Shown here: piece after piece, positions 34,737 to 43,596 of the stretch
Numbering within the stretch: position 1 is the stretch's first letter
Layout of the letters: every line of letters begins with the position of its first letter
Origin: Duganella lactea
GTDB taxonomy: Bacteria > Pseudomonadota > Gammaproteobacteria > Burkholderiales > Burkholderiaceae_D
Reading direction: 5' to 3'
Assembly: GCF_009857505.1 (NCBI RefSeq)
Contig: NZ_WWCP01000032.1
Coordinates: 1 to 64,000, forward strand
DNA length: 64,000 bases
Program-made: the position numbers and the translations under genes
The notes under the pieces: model-generated
What the model was told of the DNA's origin: nothing
Seen by the model: the letters and a program-made list of their open reading frames with translations, nothing else
Database searches by the model: none

Positions 34737-37117
34737 CAGAAGTCTGCCATCAAAGTGAGGAAGCCCTGGCGCGGGGCGATAGGGAAGGTATTGTACGTGC
34801 CGCTGGCCGCGCCGACCACCACGTTGAGGTCACCCTTGCGGTTGGCCAGGTTGGTCACGTTCACACGATAGCGCGCGTTCTTCACCCAGCCGCCGTTGAG
34901 GAAGCCCAGCTTGCCCGACACGCCCAGGTTCATCAGGAAGTAGCTGTTCACCTGCAGGTCGTTGGTGTACGTGGCGTAGCGCTTGCCGACATAGTCGCCG
35001 CCCAGTTGGAACTCGGTGTCGGCCACGGTCACGGTGGCGACGAATTTGTCCATCCATTCCGGGCTGCCCGGCACTTTTTTGCCGGCGGTCGGTACCACGG
35101 CGTTGCCGTTCATGTAGTTGTCGTCGTACTTGGACTGGTTGTACGACAGCGCGTTGTACAGCGAGAAGTTGCGGCCGAAGTGCAGCGTGCCGGAAAGATC
35201 GACGCCGTCGGTCTTGACGCTGCCGACGTTGGTCAGCACCGCCAGGTTGCCGCCGATAATGGAGGTGATCACCGAGGTCGGGCTGATCTGCAACAGGCGG
35301 TTCTTGAAGTCGACGTGGTAGACGTTGACCTGGCCGTCGAAGCCGGTCAGCACGTCGCCGTTCAGCTGGTGGCTGGTACGCAGGCCGGCTTCGTAGGTGA
35401 CCGAGGTTTCCGGCTTGGCGCTCGATTTGAACAGGTCGAACGCGCTCTGGCTCGACAAGCTCCATGGCGATGCGCCGCCACCGCCGTAGGTGACGAACTG
35501 GCGCATGTTCTTCTGGATGTTGAAGAAGGCCTGGTCTTGCGCGGTGATGTCCCAGCGGCCGCCGAACTGTGGCAGGAACCATTGCTTGGTGTCGATCTTG
35601 CCGACCGGCAGAGCGGTCGAGTTGGCGATCGCGCCGGCCTTCGGCTGAACCGGGAACTGGCCGTCGGCGAATTGCAGGCTGGACTTGAAGCCGGCCGTCA
35701 GCGCCATGTCGGGACGCAGGCGCCATTCATCCTGCAGGTGCAACTGGACCACCTTGTTGTCGATCTCGCTGCCGTACTGGGTGATCAGCGGGTTGGCCGG
35801 ACGGTCGTAAGGCGAGCTTGGATTGTTGACGTCCAGCGCGTACCAGCGGCGGTAGGCCGACGAGCGGTTATGCTCGAACCACAGGCCGGTTTGCAGCGTG
35901 TGCTCGCCCAGTTCGGTCCTCAGCGTCGACAGCCAGCCGTTGCGGTTGATCGCGTATTCGGTGGTGCGGGTCGCATAGCCCGAGTTGCCGAAGACCTGCT
36001 TCAGGTTCTGGCCCGGGAAGTAGACCGAGAACAGCGCCGGCAGGCCGGCCACGCCGATCGGACCGGCCACCACGCCAACGCCGTCATCGTTGTGGTAGTA
36101 GATCTGGTTGGACCAGGTGGTGGCCTCGCCCAGGTTCATGTCGAACTTGGCGTAGGTCAGATAGTCGGTACGCTGGGCGTCGCTGTAGTAGTTGCGGTAG
36201 TTGTTGCCATCGGCGGCCGGCGTCGCGCCGGTTGGCGACAGGTAGCTCAGCGCCTGCTGGAAGTCCGGGTACATGAACGGACGGGTGTAGGGCTGGTATT
36301 TCTCGGTGGCCGAGTGCACCGTGCTGTCCTCGTTCGGCTCGATCTTGTCCGAATAGGCGACGTACAGGGTCAGCTTGCCGAGGCTGTTGTTGTTGATGAA
36401 CTTGGCGTTGACCTGATCGCCGCCCTGGCGGCCGTTGAAGTCCCAGGCTTTCTGCTCGTGGTGCGCGGCGGAGAGGTAGGCGCTGTTGCCGTCGCCGAAG
36501 TTGCCGGTGTCGTAGCGCAGGAAGGTGCGCGAGGTCTTGTAGCTGCCCACCGTCTGCTGCGCCGAGAAGTTGCGGTTCGGCAGCGGGTTGCTGGAGAAGG
36601 TTTCGATGGTGCCGCCCAGGTTGCTGGTGGAGGCGGTGGCCAGGTCGCCGGCGCCCGACGACAGGATCACCCGGCCGACGTTTTCGCTGGTGATGGCGCG
36701 CTGCGGCGACAGGCCGTTGTAGTTGCCGTATTGCTGGTCGCCCAGCGGCACACCGTCCATGGTGTAGCCCAACTGCTGGCCGCTGAAGCCGTGGATGAAC
36801 AGCGACAGGTTTTGCTCGTTGTTGCCCCATGGGTCGGCGGTCTGGAAGCTGACGCCCGGCAGCGTCTGCAGCGCTTTCAGCGGGTTGATGCCCGGCAGGA
36901 TTTTTTGCATGTCATTCTTGCCCAGTTCGACCGACGAGCGGGTCTTGCGGGTGGCCACTTCCACGGTGGCGATCGGCGCGGCGGCGGCGGCTTCGGTGAC
37001 GGTTTCGGCGGCCGGGGTGTCGGCCATGTCGGCGACGGCGGCGGCCACATTGGCGGCCATGGCCAGCAGCGGGATGCTCAGTGCGGCGACGCGAACGACG
37101 GAGAAAGGTTTGTTCAT
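34736..37117 (-). CDS. TonB-dependent receptor, Pho-controlled
   Basis: A 793-aa outer-membrane receptor. The signal peptide (VVRVAALSIPLLAMAANVAAA) is followed by an Ala/Glu-rich spacer and a plug starting near SVELGKNDMQKILPGINPLKALQTLPGV, then a long barrel ending TLMADF. Plug motifs LFIHGFSGQQLGYTMDGVPLGDQQYG are typical. It differs from siderophore receptors in lacking a Fur box and in being coupled to a glycerophosphodiesterase. Uptake of phosphodiester or another organophosphate is inferred from context, not from the sequence of the receptor itself. Confidence 0.85.
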   Translation of the reverse strand: MNKPFSVVRVAALSIPLLAMAANVAAAVADMADTPAAETVTEAAAAAPIATVEVATRKTRSSVELGKNDMQKILPGINPLKALQTLPGVSFQTADPWGNNEQNLSLFIHGFSGQQLGYTMDGVPLGDQQYGNYNGLSPQRAITSENVGRVILSSGAGDLATASTSNLGGTIETFSSNPLPNRNFSAQQTVGSYKTSRTFLRYDTGNFGDGNSAYLSAAHHEQKAWDFNGRQGGDQVNAKFINNNSLGKLTLYVAYSDKIEPNEDSTVHSATEKYQPYTRPFMYPDFQQALSYLSPTGATPAADGNNYRNYYSDAQRTDYLTYAKFDMNLGEATTWSNQIYYHNDDGVGVVAGPIGVAGLPALFSVYFPGQNLKQVFGNSGYATRTTEYAINRNGWLSTLRTELGEHTLQTGLWFEHNRSSAYRRWYALDVNNPSSPYDRPANPLITQYGSEIDNKVVQLHLQDEWRLRPDMALTAGFKSSLQFADGQFPVQPKAGAIANSTALPVGKIDTKQWFLPQFGGRWDITAQDQAFFNIQKNMRQFVTYGGGGASPWSLSSQSAFDLFKSSAKPETSVTYEAGLRTSHQLNGDVLTGFDGQVNVYHVDFKNRLLQISPTSVITSIIGGNLAVLTNVGSVKTDGVDLSGTLHFGRNFSLYNALSYNQSKYDDNYMNGNAVVPTAGKKVPGSPEWMDKFVATVTVADTEFQLGGDYVGKRYATYTNDLQVNSYFLMNLGVSGKLGFLNGGWVKNARYRVNVTNLANRKGDLNVVVGAASGTYNTFPIAPRQGFLTLMADF

Positions 37118-37152
37118 TATGTGCTCAGGTGGATGGATGAATGACGCTGGGC

Positions 37153-37186
37153 ATCATAGGGGCGGAGTGTGACCGGATCATGACGT
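37153..37186 (-). promoter_or_regulatory. Pho box and -10 of the TonB receptor/phosphodiesterase operon
   Basis: On the minus strand GTCAT (37184-37180) and GTCAC (37173-37169) repeat with an 11-base period. Aligned to the 18-bp Pho box the agreement is 12 of 18. A TATGAT -10 (37158-37153) begins 10 bases after the box, the arrangement of PhoB-activated promoters, about 35 bases before the receptor ATG. Confidence 0.6.
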
Positions 37187-37230
37187 GCACATGCGTTACA
37201 CTGCTGTCTGGAAATAAGGAGATACGCACC

Positions 37231-37542
37231 ATGCAGAAATTTTTGTTGGCGGCCTTGCCGATGCTGTTGGCGGGCTGCGCCATCGACCAGTCGAAGTTGG
37301 GCCATTTCGTCACGCAGACCGTGCAGCCGGGTATGCCGCTGGAGCAGGCGCTGGTGCGCATGCAGGCCGAGGGCTTCTATTGCAACGCCGGCAGTGGCGC
37401 CGACGCGGTGATTCCGTGCACGCGCACCTATCCGCGTCTGGTCCGGAAAGACTGCCTGGAGCGTGTCGATCTGGTGCGCAGCGCGACCTCGGCAAAAACC
37501 CTGGGCGCCATCGATGTGCTGGAAGTGCAGTGTCCGCGATGA
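37231..37542 (+). CDS. small lipoprotein, 103 aa
   Basis: Exported lipoprotein with signal MQKFLLAALPMLLAGC, where Cys16 would be lipidated. The mature part contains QTVQPGMPLEQALVRMQAEGFYC, a SmpA/OmlA-like start, and four further Cys that may form disulfides. The ribosome-binding site AAGGAGATACGCACC fixes the ATG at 37231. Its stop overlaps the ATG of the symporter-like gene (ATGA). Function unknown. Confidence 0.75.
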   Translation: MQKFLLAALPMLLAGCAIDQSKLGHFVTQTVQPGMPLEQALVRMQAEGFYCNAGSGADAVIPCTRTYPRLVRKDCLERVDLVRSATSAKTLGAIDVLEVQCPR

Positions 37543-38507
37543 TCAAGCGTCCTCGTTTTTTGCCGGATAACTTTACGCTGGCCATGATCGCGACGGTGGG
37601 CGCGGCCAGCCTCTTCCCCTGCCACGGCCAGGGCGCCGTGGTCTTCAACAACATCACCCATGTGGCGGTGTCGCTGCTGTTCTTCCTGCACGGCGCCAAG
37701 TTGTCGCGCGAGGCGGTGATCGCCGGCGTCACGCACTGGCGTTTGCACCTGCTGGTGATGCTGTGTACCTTCGCGCTGTTCCCGCTGCTGGGACTGGCGC
37801 TGAAGCCCTTGCTGACACCGCTGGTGACGCCGGACCTGTATCTGGGCATCCTGTTCCTGTGCATGCTGCCATCGACGGTGCAGTCGTCGATCGCGTTCAC
37901 GGCGGCGGCGCGCGGCAATGTGCCGGCGGCGATTTGCAGCGCGTCGGCGTCCAACCTGTTTGGCATCTTTATCACGCCGGTGCTGGTGGGCTTGCTGACG
38001 AGCGCGCAGATGTCGGGTGGTTCGCCGCTGGAGTCGGCCGGGCAGATCGCCTTGCAACTGCTGCTGCCGTTTATTGCCGGCCAGGTGGCGCGGCGCTGGA
38101 TAGGCGCGTGGGTGGAAAAGCACAAGCCGCTGACGCGCCTGGTCGATCAGGGCTCAATTTTGCTGGTGGTGTACACCGCGTTCAGCGAGTCGGTGGGCGA
38201 GGGCTTGTGGCATCAGGTGTCGTGGACCACGCTGGCCGGCCTGATTTTTATCAGCGCGTTGTTGCTGGCATTGGTGATGCTGATCAGCGCGCAGGCGGCG
38301 CGGCGTCTGGGCTTCAATCGTGAGGACCGGATTGCGATTGTGTTCTGCGGTTCCAAGAAGAGCTTGGCCAGCGGCGTGCCGATGGCCAAGATTCTGTTCG
38401 CCGGCGGCGCGCTGGGCGCCGTTGTGTTGCCGCTGATGCTGTTCCATCAGTTGCAGCTGATGGTCTGCGCGGTGCTGGCGCAGCACTACGCCAAGCAAGT
38501 GGATTAG
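37539..38507 (+). CDS. bile acid:sodium symporter family transporter (YfeH-like)
   Basis: A 322-aa integral membrane protein with about ten transmembrane helices. Family blocks include NNITHVAVSLLFFLHGAKLS, CMLPSTVQSSIAFTAAARGNVPAAICSASASNLFG (the substrate and ion crossover region) and FCGSKKSLASGVPMAKILF. It belongs to the SBF-like branch with uncertain substrate, probably a small organic anion taken up or exported with an ion. The ATG at 37539 overlaps the lipoprotein stop, indicating coupling; a longer upstream frame is a shadow. Confidence 0.85.
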   Translation: MIKRPRFLPDNFTLAMIATVGAASLFPCHGQGAVVFNNITHVAVSLLFFLHGAKLSREAVIAGVTHWRLHLLVMLCTFALFPLLGLALKPLLTPLVTPDLYLGILFLCMLPSTVQSSIAFTAAARGNVPAAICSASASNLFGIFITPVLVGLLTSAQMSGGSPLESAGQIALQLLLPFIAGQVARRWIGAWVEKHKPLTRLVDQGSILLVVYTAFSESVGEGLWHQVSWTTLAGLIFISALLLALVMLISAQAARRLGFNREDRIAIVFCGSKKSLASGVPMAKILFAGGALGAVVLPLMLFHQLQLMVCAVLAQHYAKQVD

Positions 38508-38525
38508 TCGCCTCGCCGCCGTTTC

Positions 38526-39485
38526 TTAGTGCTTGGCGTCGCTGGCGGCGATCAGCGTTGCGACCGGATCAGTGCTGGCAAACAGCTGCGCGCAATCGAC
38601 CTTGTCGTACTCATAGTGCTTGCCGCAGAAGTCGCAGTCGACCCCCACCTGGCCTTGCTCGGCGATCACACTGTCGATTTCCTCGCGGCCCAGCATCTTG
38701 AGCATATTGCCGACCTTCTCGCGCGTGCAGCTGCAATGGAATTGCGGATGCAGCGGATCGAACACGCGGATCGTCTCTTCCCAGAACAAACGCTGGATCA
38801 GCACGTCGATGCCGGTTGTCAGCAGCTCCTGCTCCTTCAGCGTCGAACCAAGGATGACCGCGCGGTTCCAGGTTTCCAGCGCCTCTTCCTCGTTCAGCGG
38901 CGTGGCCTCCGCCTTGCCGCCGTGGTAAGGCAGTTTTTGCAGCAGCAGGCCGCGCGAGACGTGGTCGTCCGCCGCCAGCCACAGCTTGGTGTCGAGCTGT
39001 TCCGAACGCAGCATGTAGTTTTCAATGACCGTCGCGACGTCGTCGCCGTCCAGCGGCACGATGCCCTGATACGGCTGCTGGCCCGGGACTTTTTCCAGCG
39101 GGTCCAGCGTGATCACGAAGCGGCCTTTGCCGTGCGCGTTCAGCAGCGTGGTCAGCGTGGCGTCGTCGGCGACCGTGGCGCCTTGGGTGAGCTTGGCGGT
39201 GGCGCGCAGGCGCAGATCGGCGTCGCACTCGACCACCAGCAGGTTCACCGGACCGTCGCCGTGGATCTGCATGACGATGGAACCGTTGAATTTCAAATTG
39301 GCCGACAGCAGCGCGGCGGCGGCCGTCATCTGGCCCAGCACTTTCTTGACCGCGGCCGGATAGTCGTGCCGCGCTTGCACCTCGCGCCAGGTGGCGGAGA
39401 TGTCGATCAGCTCGCCGCGCACGGCGGCGTTGTCGAAGATAAATTTCTGCAGGGTGTCCTGGCCCGTGGTAGGGGTGGTGCTCAT
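38526..39485 (-). CDS. hslO: redox-regulated chaperone Hsp33
   Basis: A 318-aa cytosolic holdase activated by oxidation. The N-terminal domain (FDNAAVRGELIDISATW, GGDGPV-like HGDGPVNLLVVECD) is followed by the linker and the C-terminal zinc motif: CSCTREK and VDCDFCGKHYEYD supply the CXC and CXXC cysteines. I use the ATG at 39485 (MSTTPTTGQD). It lies 4 bases after the gamma-carbonic anhydrase paralogue 2 stop, so the two are probably one operon. Confidence 0.95.
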   Translation of the reverse strand: MSTTPTTGQDTLQKFIFDNAAVRGELIDISATWREVQARHDYPAAVKKVLGQMTAAAALLSANLKFNGSIVMQIHGDGPVNLLVVECDADLRLRATAKLTQGATVADDATLTTLLNAHGKGRFVITLDPLEKVPGQQPYQGIVPLDGDDVATVIENYMLRSEQLDTKLWLAADDHVSRGLLLQKLPYHGGKAEATPLNEEEALETWNRAVILGSTLKEQELLTTGIDVLIQRLFWEETIRVFDPLHPQFHCSCTREKVGNMLKMLGREEIDSVIAEQGQVGVDCDFCGKHYEYDKVDCAQLFASTDPVATLIAASDAKH

Positions 39486-39489
39486 TGTT

Positions 39490-40014
39490 TTATCCAATCT
39501 TTTTGAGTTGCGTCTTGAACAGTTGACCGCGTTTGACATAGCTGTCGGCGCTGCCTTGCAGGGCGGCGACTTCCTCGGCCGTCAGTTGGCGCGCGACCTT
39601 GGCCGGCGCGCCGATGATCAGCGAGTGGTCGGGGAAGCGCTTGCCTTCGGTGACCAGCGCGCCGGCGCCGACCAGGCAACCCTTGCCGATCGTCGCGCCG
39701 TTGAGGATCACCGCCTGAATGCCGACCAGCGAACCGTCGCCGATGGTGCAGCCATGCAGCATGGCCTGGTGGCCGATGGTCACGTTGCGGCCCACGGTCA
39801 GTGGGTAGCCGATGTCCGTGTGCATCACCGTGCCTTCCTGCACGTTGCTGTTGTCACCGATGGTGATACGCTCGTTGTCGCCGCGCAGCGTGGCGCCGAA
39901 CCACACGGAGGTGTTGTCGTGCAAGCTGACTTTGCCGACGATCGTGGCATTATCGGCAACAAATGCCGATGCGGCGATCTCCGGCGCGTGATCGCCTAGT
40001 TGATATAGTGACAT
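39490..40014 (-). CDS. gamma-carbonic anhydrase family protein (paralogue 2)
   Basis: A 174-aa hexapeptide-repeat protein. GATLRGDNERITIGDNSNVQEGTVMHTD and GHQAMLHGC carry the metal-binding His and the catalytic-loop residues of the YrdA/PaaY branch. It is closer to YrdA than the paralogue at 25,781, having a shorter metal loop (VMHTD rather than AMGHVSHKN). It is followed directly by hslO. Confidence 0.88.
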   Translation of the reverse strand: MSLYQLGDHAPEIAASAFVADNATIVGKVSLHDNTSVWFGATLRGDNERITIGDNSNVQEGTVMHTDIGYPLTVGRNVTIGHQAMLHGCTIGDGSLVGIQAVILNGATIGKGCLVGAGALVTEGKRFPDHSLIIGAPAKVARQLTAEEVAALQGSADSYVKRGQLFKTQLKKIG

Positions 40015-40160
40015 TGGAACCTTGCTGAGTACGGTGGGATAGCGCTATTTTACGCTGGCTTTTCGCTTGCCCGGCTATCGAACGGTCGTGCTATTATTTT
40101 GCTTTGCGGCTAGCAAGGTTCCGATATGGCGCCAGCCCCACCATTTTCAAGGCGATCAAG

Positions 40161-41048
40161 ATGAGCAAGCACACTCCATCCCGTTCCGAATTCCTGACCA
40201 TACGCGGCCTGCGCTGTCATGTGCGCCACTGGGGGCGGGACGGCGCGCCCAAGCTGTTCATGATGCATGGCTGGATGGACGTCGGCGCGTCGTTCCAGTT
40301 CGTGGCGGACGCCCTGCAGGGCGACTGGCATGTGATCGCGCCGGACTGGCGCGGTTTCGGCCTGTCCCAGCGCAGCGGGCTGGACACCTACTGGTTCCCG
40401 GACTACCTGGCCGACCTGGACGCCATCCTGCGTCACTACTCGCCGGAGCAGGCGGTGTATTTGCTGGGCCACAGCATGGGCGGCAACATCGTCGGCCTGT
40501 ACGCCGGCGCGCGGCCGGAGCGCATCCGCAAGCTGATCAACCTGGAGGGCGCCGGCCTGAAGGGCGCCAAGCCGGAGCAGGCGCCGGGGCGTTACGCCAA
40601 GTGGATGGACAGTCTGCTGGAACAGCCGGAGATGCGCGGCTACCCGACCCAAGCGGCGGTCGCCGCGCGGTTGCAGAAAACCAACCCGCGCCTGAGCGAC
40701 GACAAGGCCGCCTTCCTGGCGCAGCACTGGTCGGCGCGGAACGACGCCGGCGAATGGGAAATTCTCGGCGACCCGGTGCACAAGCAGGCCGGTCCGCTGC
40801 CGTATCACGTCGACGACGTGATGGCCTGCTGGCAAGCCATCACCGCGCCGGTGTTGTGGGTGGAAGCCGACCAGACCAATATGTGGGACTGGATGGGGGG
40901 CAAGCCGGCCGGCCGGGCCGAACTGGACCGCCGCCTCGGCCACCTGCGCGACGTCACCCGGAAAATGGTCTACGACGCCGGCCACATGCTGCACCATGAC
41001 CAACCGCAAGCGCTGGCGCAGATGATCGAGGAATTCCTCGCCAGCTAA
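40161..41048 (+). CDS. alpha/beta hydrolase
   Basis: A 295-aa cytosolic hydrolase. The oxyanion loop HGWMDVGASFQF, nucleophile elbow GHSMGGNIVG (Ser), and the C-terminal His in DAGHMLHHDQP form a complete catalytic set. The acid is probably the Asp in VEADQTNMW. The ATG at 40161 follows a purine-rich stretch; a longer frame from 40104 is rejected. Substrate unknown (esterase or epoxide-hydrolase-like). It precedes the PHP-domain gene by 9 bases. Confidence 0.85.
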   Translation: MSKHTPSRSEFLTIRGLRCHVRHWGRDGAPKLFMMHGWMDVGASFQFVADALQGDWHVIAPDWRGFGLSQRSGLDTYWFPDYLADLDAILRHYSPEQAVYLLGHSMGGNIVGLYAGARPERIRKLINLEGAGLKGAKPEQAPGRYAKWMDSLLEQPEMRGYPTQAAVAARLQKTNPRLSDDKAAFLAQHWSARNDAGEWEILGDPVHKQAGPLPYHVDDVMACWQAITAPVLWVEADQTNMWDWMGGKPAGRAELDRRLGHLRDVTRKMVYDAGHMLHHDQPQALAQMIEEFLAS

Positions 41049-41057
41049 CCATGTACA

Positions 41058-41897
41058 ATGGCTGATATGAAAGTCGATCTGCATTGCCATTCCAACGTCT
41101 CCGATGGCGTCCTTGCTCCCGCCGTGGTGGCGGCAACCGCCCGCGAGGCGGGGGTGGATGTCTGGGCGCTGACTGACCACGATGAGGTCGGCGGCATTCC
41201 CGCCGCGCGCGCGGCGGCCGCACAGCAGGGTATGCGCTTTGTCACCGGCGTGGAGATTTCCATCACCTGGGCCAAGGAGACGGTGCACATCGTCGGGCTG
41301 CGGTTTGACGAAAACAACCGGGCGCTGGTCGAGGGCCTGGCCCACACCCGTTCCGGCCGCGACAACCGCGGCCGCGAGATCGCCAAACAGCTGGAGTTGA
41401 TCGGCATCGGCGGCGCTTACGAGGGCGCGCTGAAATATGTCGGTAACCCGGACCTGATGTCGCGCACCCACTTCGCGCGCTATCTGGTGGAAATCGGCGC
41501 CTGTCCCAGCACCGCCGACGTGTTCAAGAAATATCTGTCGGAAGGCAAGCCGGGCTATGTGCCGCATAGCTGGGCGACGCTGGAACAGGCGGTCAACTGG
41601 ATACGCAACGCGGGCGGCATCGCCGTCATCGCCCATCCGGGCCGCTACCGCTTCACACCGCTGGCGCAGGGCGAGCTGTTCGAGCAGTTCAAGCAGCTGG
41701 GTGGCGCCGCCATCGAGGTGGTGACCGGCAGCCACACGCCGGACCAGTATCCGGTCTATGCGCAACTGGCCAACTATTACGGCTTCCTGGCCTCGCGCGG
41801 CACGGATTTTCACGCGCCGGGCGAGTCGCGCGTGGATTTCGCCGCGCTGCCGCCGTTGCCGCCCAATGTCACACCGGTCTGGCACGACTGGTTCTGA
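41058..41897 (+). CDS. PHP-domain phosphoesterase, RNase AM-like (YciV/TrpH)
   Basis: A 279-aa protein with all PHP metal motifs: DLHCHSNVSDG (residues 6-16), WALTDHDEVGG, GVEIS, IAHPGRYR and the C-terminal GTDFHAPGE. The arrangement equals that of YciV/RNase AM, a 5'-3' exonuclease maturing rRNA and degrading short oligonucleotides. Start alternatives are the ATG at codon 1 and the ATG at codon 4. It is part of a plus-strand run reaching htpX. Confidence 0.88.
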   Translation: MADMKVDLHCHSNVSDGVLAPAVVAATAREAGVDVWALTDHDEVGGIPAARAAAAQQGMRFVTGVEISITWAKETVHIVGLRFDENNRALVEGLAHTRSGRDNRGREIAKQLELIGIGGAYEGALKYVGNPDLMSRTHFARYLVEIGACPSTADVFKKYLSEGKPGYVPHSWATLEQAVNWIRNAGGIAVIAHPGRYRFTPLAQGELFEQFKQLGGAAIEVVTGSHTPDQYPVYAQLANYYGFLASRGTDFHAPGESRVDFAALPPLPPNVTPVWHDWF

Positions 41898-42003
41898 GTG
41901 ACGCTCATCAGCGCGGTGAATTATCGCCGGGCGGCATCTTGATTTTGCGTTAAGCCGGTCTTACTTTATGATCTGGGCTGTTGCCCGTACTGGAGACCCT
42001 TAC

Positions 42004-42888
42004 ATGAAACGCATAGTCCTGTTTATCGCCACCAATCTGGCCGTGATGCTGGTGCTGTCCATCGTCCTGTCGCTGCTGGGTATCGGCCGTCCAGGATCGG
42101 GCGGCGAGCTGCAACTGGGCAGCCTGCTGGCCTTCTCGCTGGTGGTCGGTTTTACCGGCGCCATCTTCTCGTTGCTGATCTCCAAGCCGATGGCCAAATG
42201 GTCGACCGGCGCGCGGGTGATCGACAATCCGTCCAATTCCACCGAGCTGTGGCTGGTGAACACCGTGCGCACGTTGTCCGAGCGGGCCGGCATCGGCATG
42301 CCGGAGGTGGCCGTCTATGCCGGCGAGCCGAACGCCTTCGCCACCGGCGCCTTCAAGAATTCGGCGCTGGTGGCGGTTTCCACCGGTCTGCTGGAGAGCA
42401 TGAACCGCGACGAGGTCGAGGCTGTGCTGGGCCATGAGGTCGCCCACATCGCCAATGGTGACATGGTGACCATGACCCTGATCCAGGGCGTGACCAATAC
42501 CTTCGTGGTGTTCCTGGCGCGTATCGTCGGCTTCTTTGTCGACAATATGCTCAACAAGGGCAACGACGAGCGTCGCGGTCCTGGCATCGGCTACATGGTG
42601 ACGGTGTTCGTCTGCGAAATCGTGTTCGGCCTGCTGGCCTCGCTGATCGTGGCCTGGTTCTCGCGCCAGCGCGAATTCCGCGCCGACGCCGGTTCGGCCA
42701 AGCTGCTGGGCAGCACGATTCCGATGCAGCACGCGCTGGCGCGGCTGAACGGCGTCGAGCCGGGCACGTTGCCGCAGTCGTTCGCCGCCTCGGGCATCAG
42801 CGGCGGTCGCGGCGGCTGGGGCGCGCTGTTCTCGACCCACCCGCCGTTCGAGGAGCGCATCGCGGCGCTGCGTAGCGTACAATCTTAA
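42004..42888 (+). CDS. htpX: heat-shock membrane protease HtpX
   Basis: A 294-aa M48 zinc metalloprotease of the inner membrane involved in quality control. Two N-terminal membrane helices (LFIATNLAVMLVLSIVLSLL; LLAFSLVVGFTGAIFSLLI) precede the catalytic GHEVAHIANGD and the third ligand in REFRADAGSAKLLG. Two more membrane segments lie between. It ends THPPFEERIAALR as in homologues. The ATG at 42004 gives the usual MKRIVLF start. Confidence 0.95.
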   Translation: MKRIVLFIATNLAVMLVLSIVLSLLGIGRPGSGGELQLGSLLAFSLVVGFTGAIFSLLISKPMAKWSTGARVIDNPSNSTELWLVNTVRTLSERAGIGMPEVAVYAGEPNAFATGAFKNSALVAVSTGLLESMNRDEVEAVLGHEVAHIANGDMVTMTLIQGVTNTFVVFLARIVGFFVDNMLNKGNDERRGPGIGYMVTVFVCEIVFGLLASLIVAWFSRQREFRADAGSAKLLGSTIPMQHALARLNGVEPGTLPQSFAASGISGGRGGWGALFSTHPPFEERIAALRSVQS

Positions 42889-42890
42889 GC

Positions 42891-43514
42891 ATGAGCCAAT
42901 TTTTCCAGGTACATCCCGTCAATCCGCAAGCCCGTCTGATCAAACAGGCGGCGCAGATCATTCACGGCGGCGGCATCGTCGCCGTGCCGACCGACTCCTG
43001 CTATGCGCTGGTGTGCCACCTGGATGACAAGGGCGCCGTCGAGCGCCTGCGCCGCATACGCGGCATCGATGAAAAACACCACCTGACGCTGCTGTGCCGC
43101 GACTTGAGCGAACTGGGCGTCTACGCCCGCGTCGACAACCGCCAGTTCCGCCTGCTGAAGGCGGCCACGCCGGGACCGTTCACCTTTATCCTTGAGGCGA
43201 CCAAGGTGGTGCCGCGCCGGCTCAGCCATCCGTCGCGCAAGACCATCGGCCTGCGGGTGCCGGAGGACGCCATCATTAACGCGCTGCTGGCCGAACTGGA
43301 CCAGCCGCTGCTGGGCACGACGCTGATCATGCCGGACGAGACCGAGCCGCTCAACGACGCCGACCTCATCTGCGATCGCCTGGGCAAGCAGCTGGAGCTG
43401 GTCATCGACGGTGGTGCCTGCAGCATGGAGCCGACCACGGTGATCGACCTGACCGGCGATGACGCCGTGCTGGTGCGTCAGGGCCGTGGCGACGCCGCCG
43501 CCTTCGGGCTCTGA
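42891..43514 (+). CDS. Sua5/YciO/YrdC-family protein (YciO-like)
   Basis: A 207-aa YrdC-fold protein. IIHGGGIVAVPTDSCYALVCHLDDKGAVERLRRIRGIDEKHHLTLLCRDLSELG and ATPGPFTFILEATKVVPRRLSHPSRKTIGLRVPE are the conserved nucleotide- and tRNA-contact blocks. The basic KxR...SxN catalytic set of true TsaC is altered as in YciO, so a role outside t6A synthesis is likely. It starts 2 bases after htpX. Confidence 0.88.
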   Translation: MSQFFQVHPVNPQARLIKQAAQIIHGGGIVAVPTDSCYALVCHLDDKGAVERLRRIRGIDEKHHLTLLCRDLSELGVYARVDNRQFRLLKAATPGPFTFILEATKVVPRRLSHPSRKTIGLRVPEDAIINALLAELDQPLLGTTLIMPDETEPLNDADLICDRLGKQLELVIDGGACSMEPTTVIDLTGDDAVLVRQGRGDAAAFGL

Positions 43515-43596
43515 TCCCCGTTCCACACTAGGCGAGGGCGCCGGCCTTTGACGGCGCCGCAAGTAGGCAATCCAGCCTCTGGTAAAATCCCGCTCC

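Noticed and set aside
37380..37538. N-terminal extension of the symporter-like gene over the lipoprotein
   Set aside because: The upstream part is another-frame translation of the lipoprotein gene; the family starts at the ATG at 37539.
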